Origin: Galbibacter sp048266365
GTDB taxonomy: Bacteria; Bacteroidota; Bacteroidia; Flavobacteriales; Flavobacteriaceae
Length of the DNA stretch: 64,000 nt
Assembly (NCBI RefSeq): GCF_048266365.1
Contig: NZ_JBLWZP010000014.1
Location: 1 to 64,000, forward strand
Direction: 5' to 3'
Both the position numbers and the translations under genes were made by a program. This document shows positions 63,045-64,000 of this stretch, one piece after another. The notes under the pieces are model-generated. The model was not told the DNA's origin, ran no database searches, and saw only the letters and a program-made list of their open reading frames with translations. Position 1 is the first letter of the stretch. Each line of letters opens with the position of its first letter.

Positions 63045-63976
63045 ACCTAAAAACCTCTATTATCCGTTTAACACTTTGTTGCCTATATATTGCCTTAAGT
63101 GCAAATCTTAGCGCGCAAAATAGTATTCCCTTATACCCTGAAGCCGTACCGCACGCACTAGCTGATGCACCACAAGAAAAACATACTGAAAATGATATTC
63201 TTTGGATTACCGAGATTAGAACACCTACTATTGAGGTCTATCTCCCTCCCAAGAGACATCAGAACAAAAAAGCTGTGATCATCCTTCCTGGTGGTGGATA
63301 TCACGGATTGGCTTATGATTTAGAGGGCATAGAGATTGCCAAATGGTACAACACCATCGGATACACCGCCTTTGTTCTAAAATATAGAACCCCGGAAAGA
63401 CATACCAGAGATTTTAAAAACAAGATTCCGCTAAGTGATGCTGTTCGCGCTATTAAATACATCCGAAAAAATGCAGATCGTTGGAGCATTGATCCCCATA
63501 ATATAGGTATCATGGGATTCTCAGCGGGAGGTCATTTAGCCTCTACCCTTGGAACGCATTACGACATGGAAGTTTTCCCAAAGAGCGATCCCTATCATGA
63601 GGTTAGTGCACGCCCGGACTTTATGGTTTTGATTTATCCGGTTATCAGCATGGAGGACGCCTATACTCATAAAGGGTCTAAGCTATATCTGCTTGGAGAA
63701 AAACCAAGTAAAGAAGCAGTTCATTTATTCTCCAACAACAAGCAGGTGAATTCAGAAACACCACCGACATTTTTAATTCATTGTGAAGATGACAATGTAG
63801 TTCCAGTGGCTAATAGTATTATGATGTTTCAAGCGCTTAAAGAAAACGATATTGATACTGAACTTCATGTGTTTCCTAAAGGCGGCCACGGTTTCGGTCT
63901 CGGTATAACAAATTCACATATAAGTATTTGGCCAACTCTGTTGGAAAGATGGCTGCACCAATTGGACGAAAAATAG
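63041..63976 (+). CDS. Alpha/beta hydrolase, exported esterase or lipase-like
   Basis: 311 residues with a signal peptide (about 1-24, cleavage near NLSAQ). Catalytic triad: Ser in GFSAGGHLA (about 160), Asp in HCEDDNVVPV and His in PKGGHGFGLG. The oxyanion motif VIILPGGGYHGLAY is of the BD-FAE/acetyl-xylan-esterase-like group that acts on sugar acetates or similar esters. Translationally coupled with the peptidase, an uncommon pairing that may act on an N-acyl or glyco-conjugate. Complete within the window. Confidence 0.85.
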   Translation: MNLKTSIIRLTLCCLYIALSANLSAQNSIPLYPEAVPHALADAPQEKHTENDILWITEIRTPTIEVYLPPKRHQNKKAVIILPGGGYHGLAYDLEGIEIAKWYNTIGYTAFVLKYRTPERHTRDFKNKIPLSDAVRAIKYIRKNADRWSIDPHNIGIMGFSAGGHLASTLGTHYDMEVFPKSDPYHEVSARPDFMVLIYPVISMEDAYTHKGSKLYLLGEKPSKEAVHLFSNNKQVNSETPPTFLIHCEDDNVVPVANSIMMFQALKENDIDTELHVFPKGGHGFGLGITNSHISIWPTLLERWLHQLDEK

Positions 63977-64000
63977 CAAGACTATAGTATTTGGCACTAC

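Noticed and set aside
63985..64000. TTTGGCAC at the window end as a sigma-54 promoter
   Set aside because: The -12 part would lie beyond the window, so it cannot be judged.
1..64000. CRISPR arrays, tRNA or rRNA genes
   Set aside because: No regularly spaced repeats or conserved tRNA/rRNA segments were seen on either strand.

Overview
The window looks like a chromosomal segment of a marine-type flavobacterium (Bacteroidota, Flavobacteriaceae). The DNA is AT-rich. Several promoters follow the Bacteroidota pattern of TTG, about 19-20 bases, then TAnnTTTG. Shine-Dalgarno sequences are largely absent. Family content is typical: GH43 enzymes, Imm52/Tox-REase-5, an LETM1-related protein, a PycTM protein and a DsbD split over two genes. 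No rRNA, tRNA or CRISPR array was seen.

Layout. 1-3.3 kb: an FAD monooxygenase faces a small operon (secreted protein, DUF2024, MarR) with a recurring TTAGTTAGGAT operator-like element. 3.3-10.0 kb: an accessory island between two 383-bp direct repeats. It holds truncated IS1595 and IS4 transposases, a lipoprotein toxin with a Tox-REase-5 tip and its Imm52 immunity gene, a decayed second toxin tip, and an intact single-gene IS66-family element with a perfect 8-bp target duplication. 10.0-13.0 kb: small lipoprotein, TPR histidine kinase and response regulator. 13.3-17.9 kb: Gfo/Idh/MocA oxidoreductase, a HigBA-like toxin-antitoxin pair inserted beside a duplicated oxidoreductase tail, a broken MntA/HepT pair and an ST7-like TPR protein. 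18.7-20.8 kb: two GH43 enzymes.

21-33.4 kb is a thiol/sulfur and efflux region. DsrE and a DoxD/DoxA thiosulfate:quinone oxidoreductase converge on a nine-gene minus-strand operon (small exported protein, TolC, RND pump, adaptor, three TlpA-type thioredoxins and a two-gene DsbD). Two paralogous small exported proteins begin the two sides. 33.5-35.2 kb: isochorismatase-family hydrolase and AraC regulator.

35.7-42.2 kb is the most unusual block and my main candidate for an undescribed system. Two paralogous leaderless (no signal peptide) proteins of unknown family are followed by a GH19/lysozyme-like protein with a disordered acidic N-terminus, a protein fusing four hemopexin repeats to an L,D-transpeptidase-like domain, and a small lipoprotein. 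Two predicted peptidoglycan-acting enzymes without export signals, next to a surface lipoprotein, suggest cargo released by a non-Sec route together with a protective lipoprotein. This is inference.

42.3-49.6 kb: a phosphoesterase fused to an outer-membrane barrel, and an HD-PycTM protein convergent with a GAF protein (interlocked stop codons). 49.8-53.7 kb: LysR/LysE pair, an IS200/IS605 remnant, an orphan ParD and a Panacea-type antitoxin with a RelE-like toxin. 53.7-64 kb: BBE-type oxidoreductase, aldo/keto reductase, LETM1-related protein, a small exported protein with a near-consensus sigma-54 promoter, a four-gene ABC transporter operon, and a peptidase/esterase pair.
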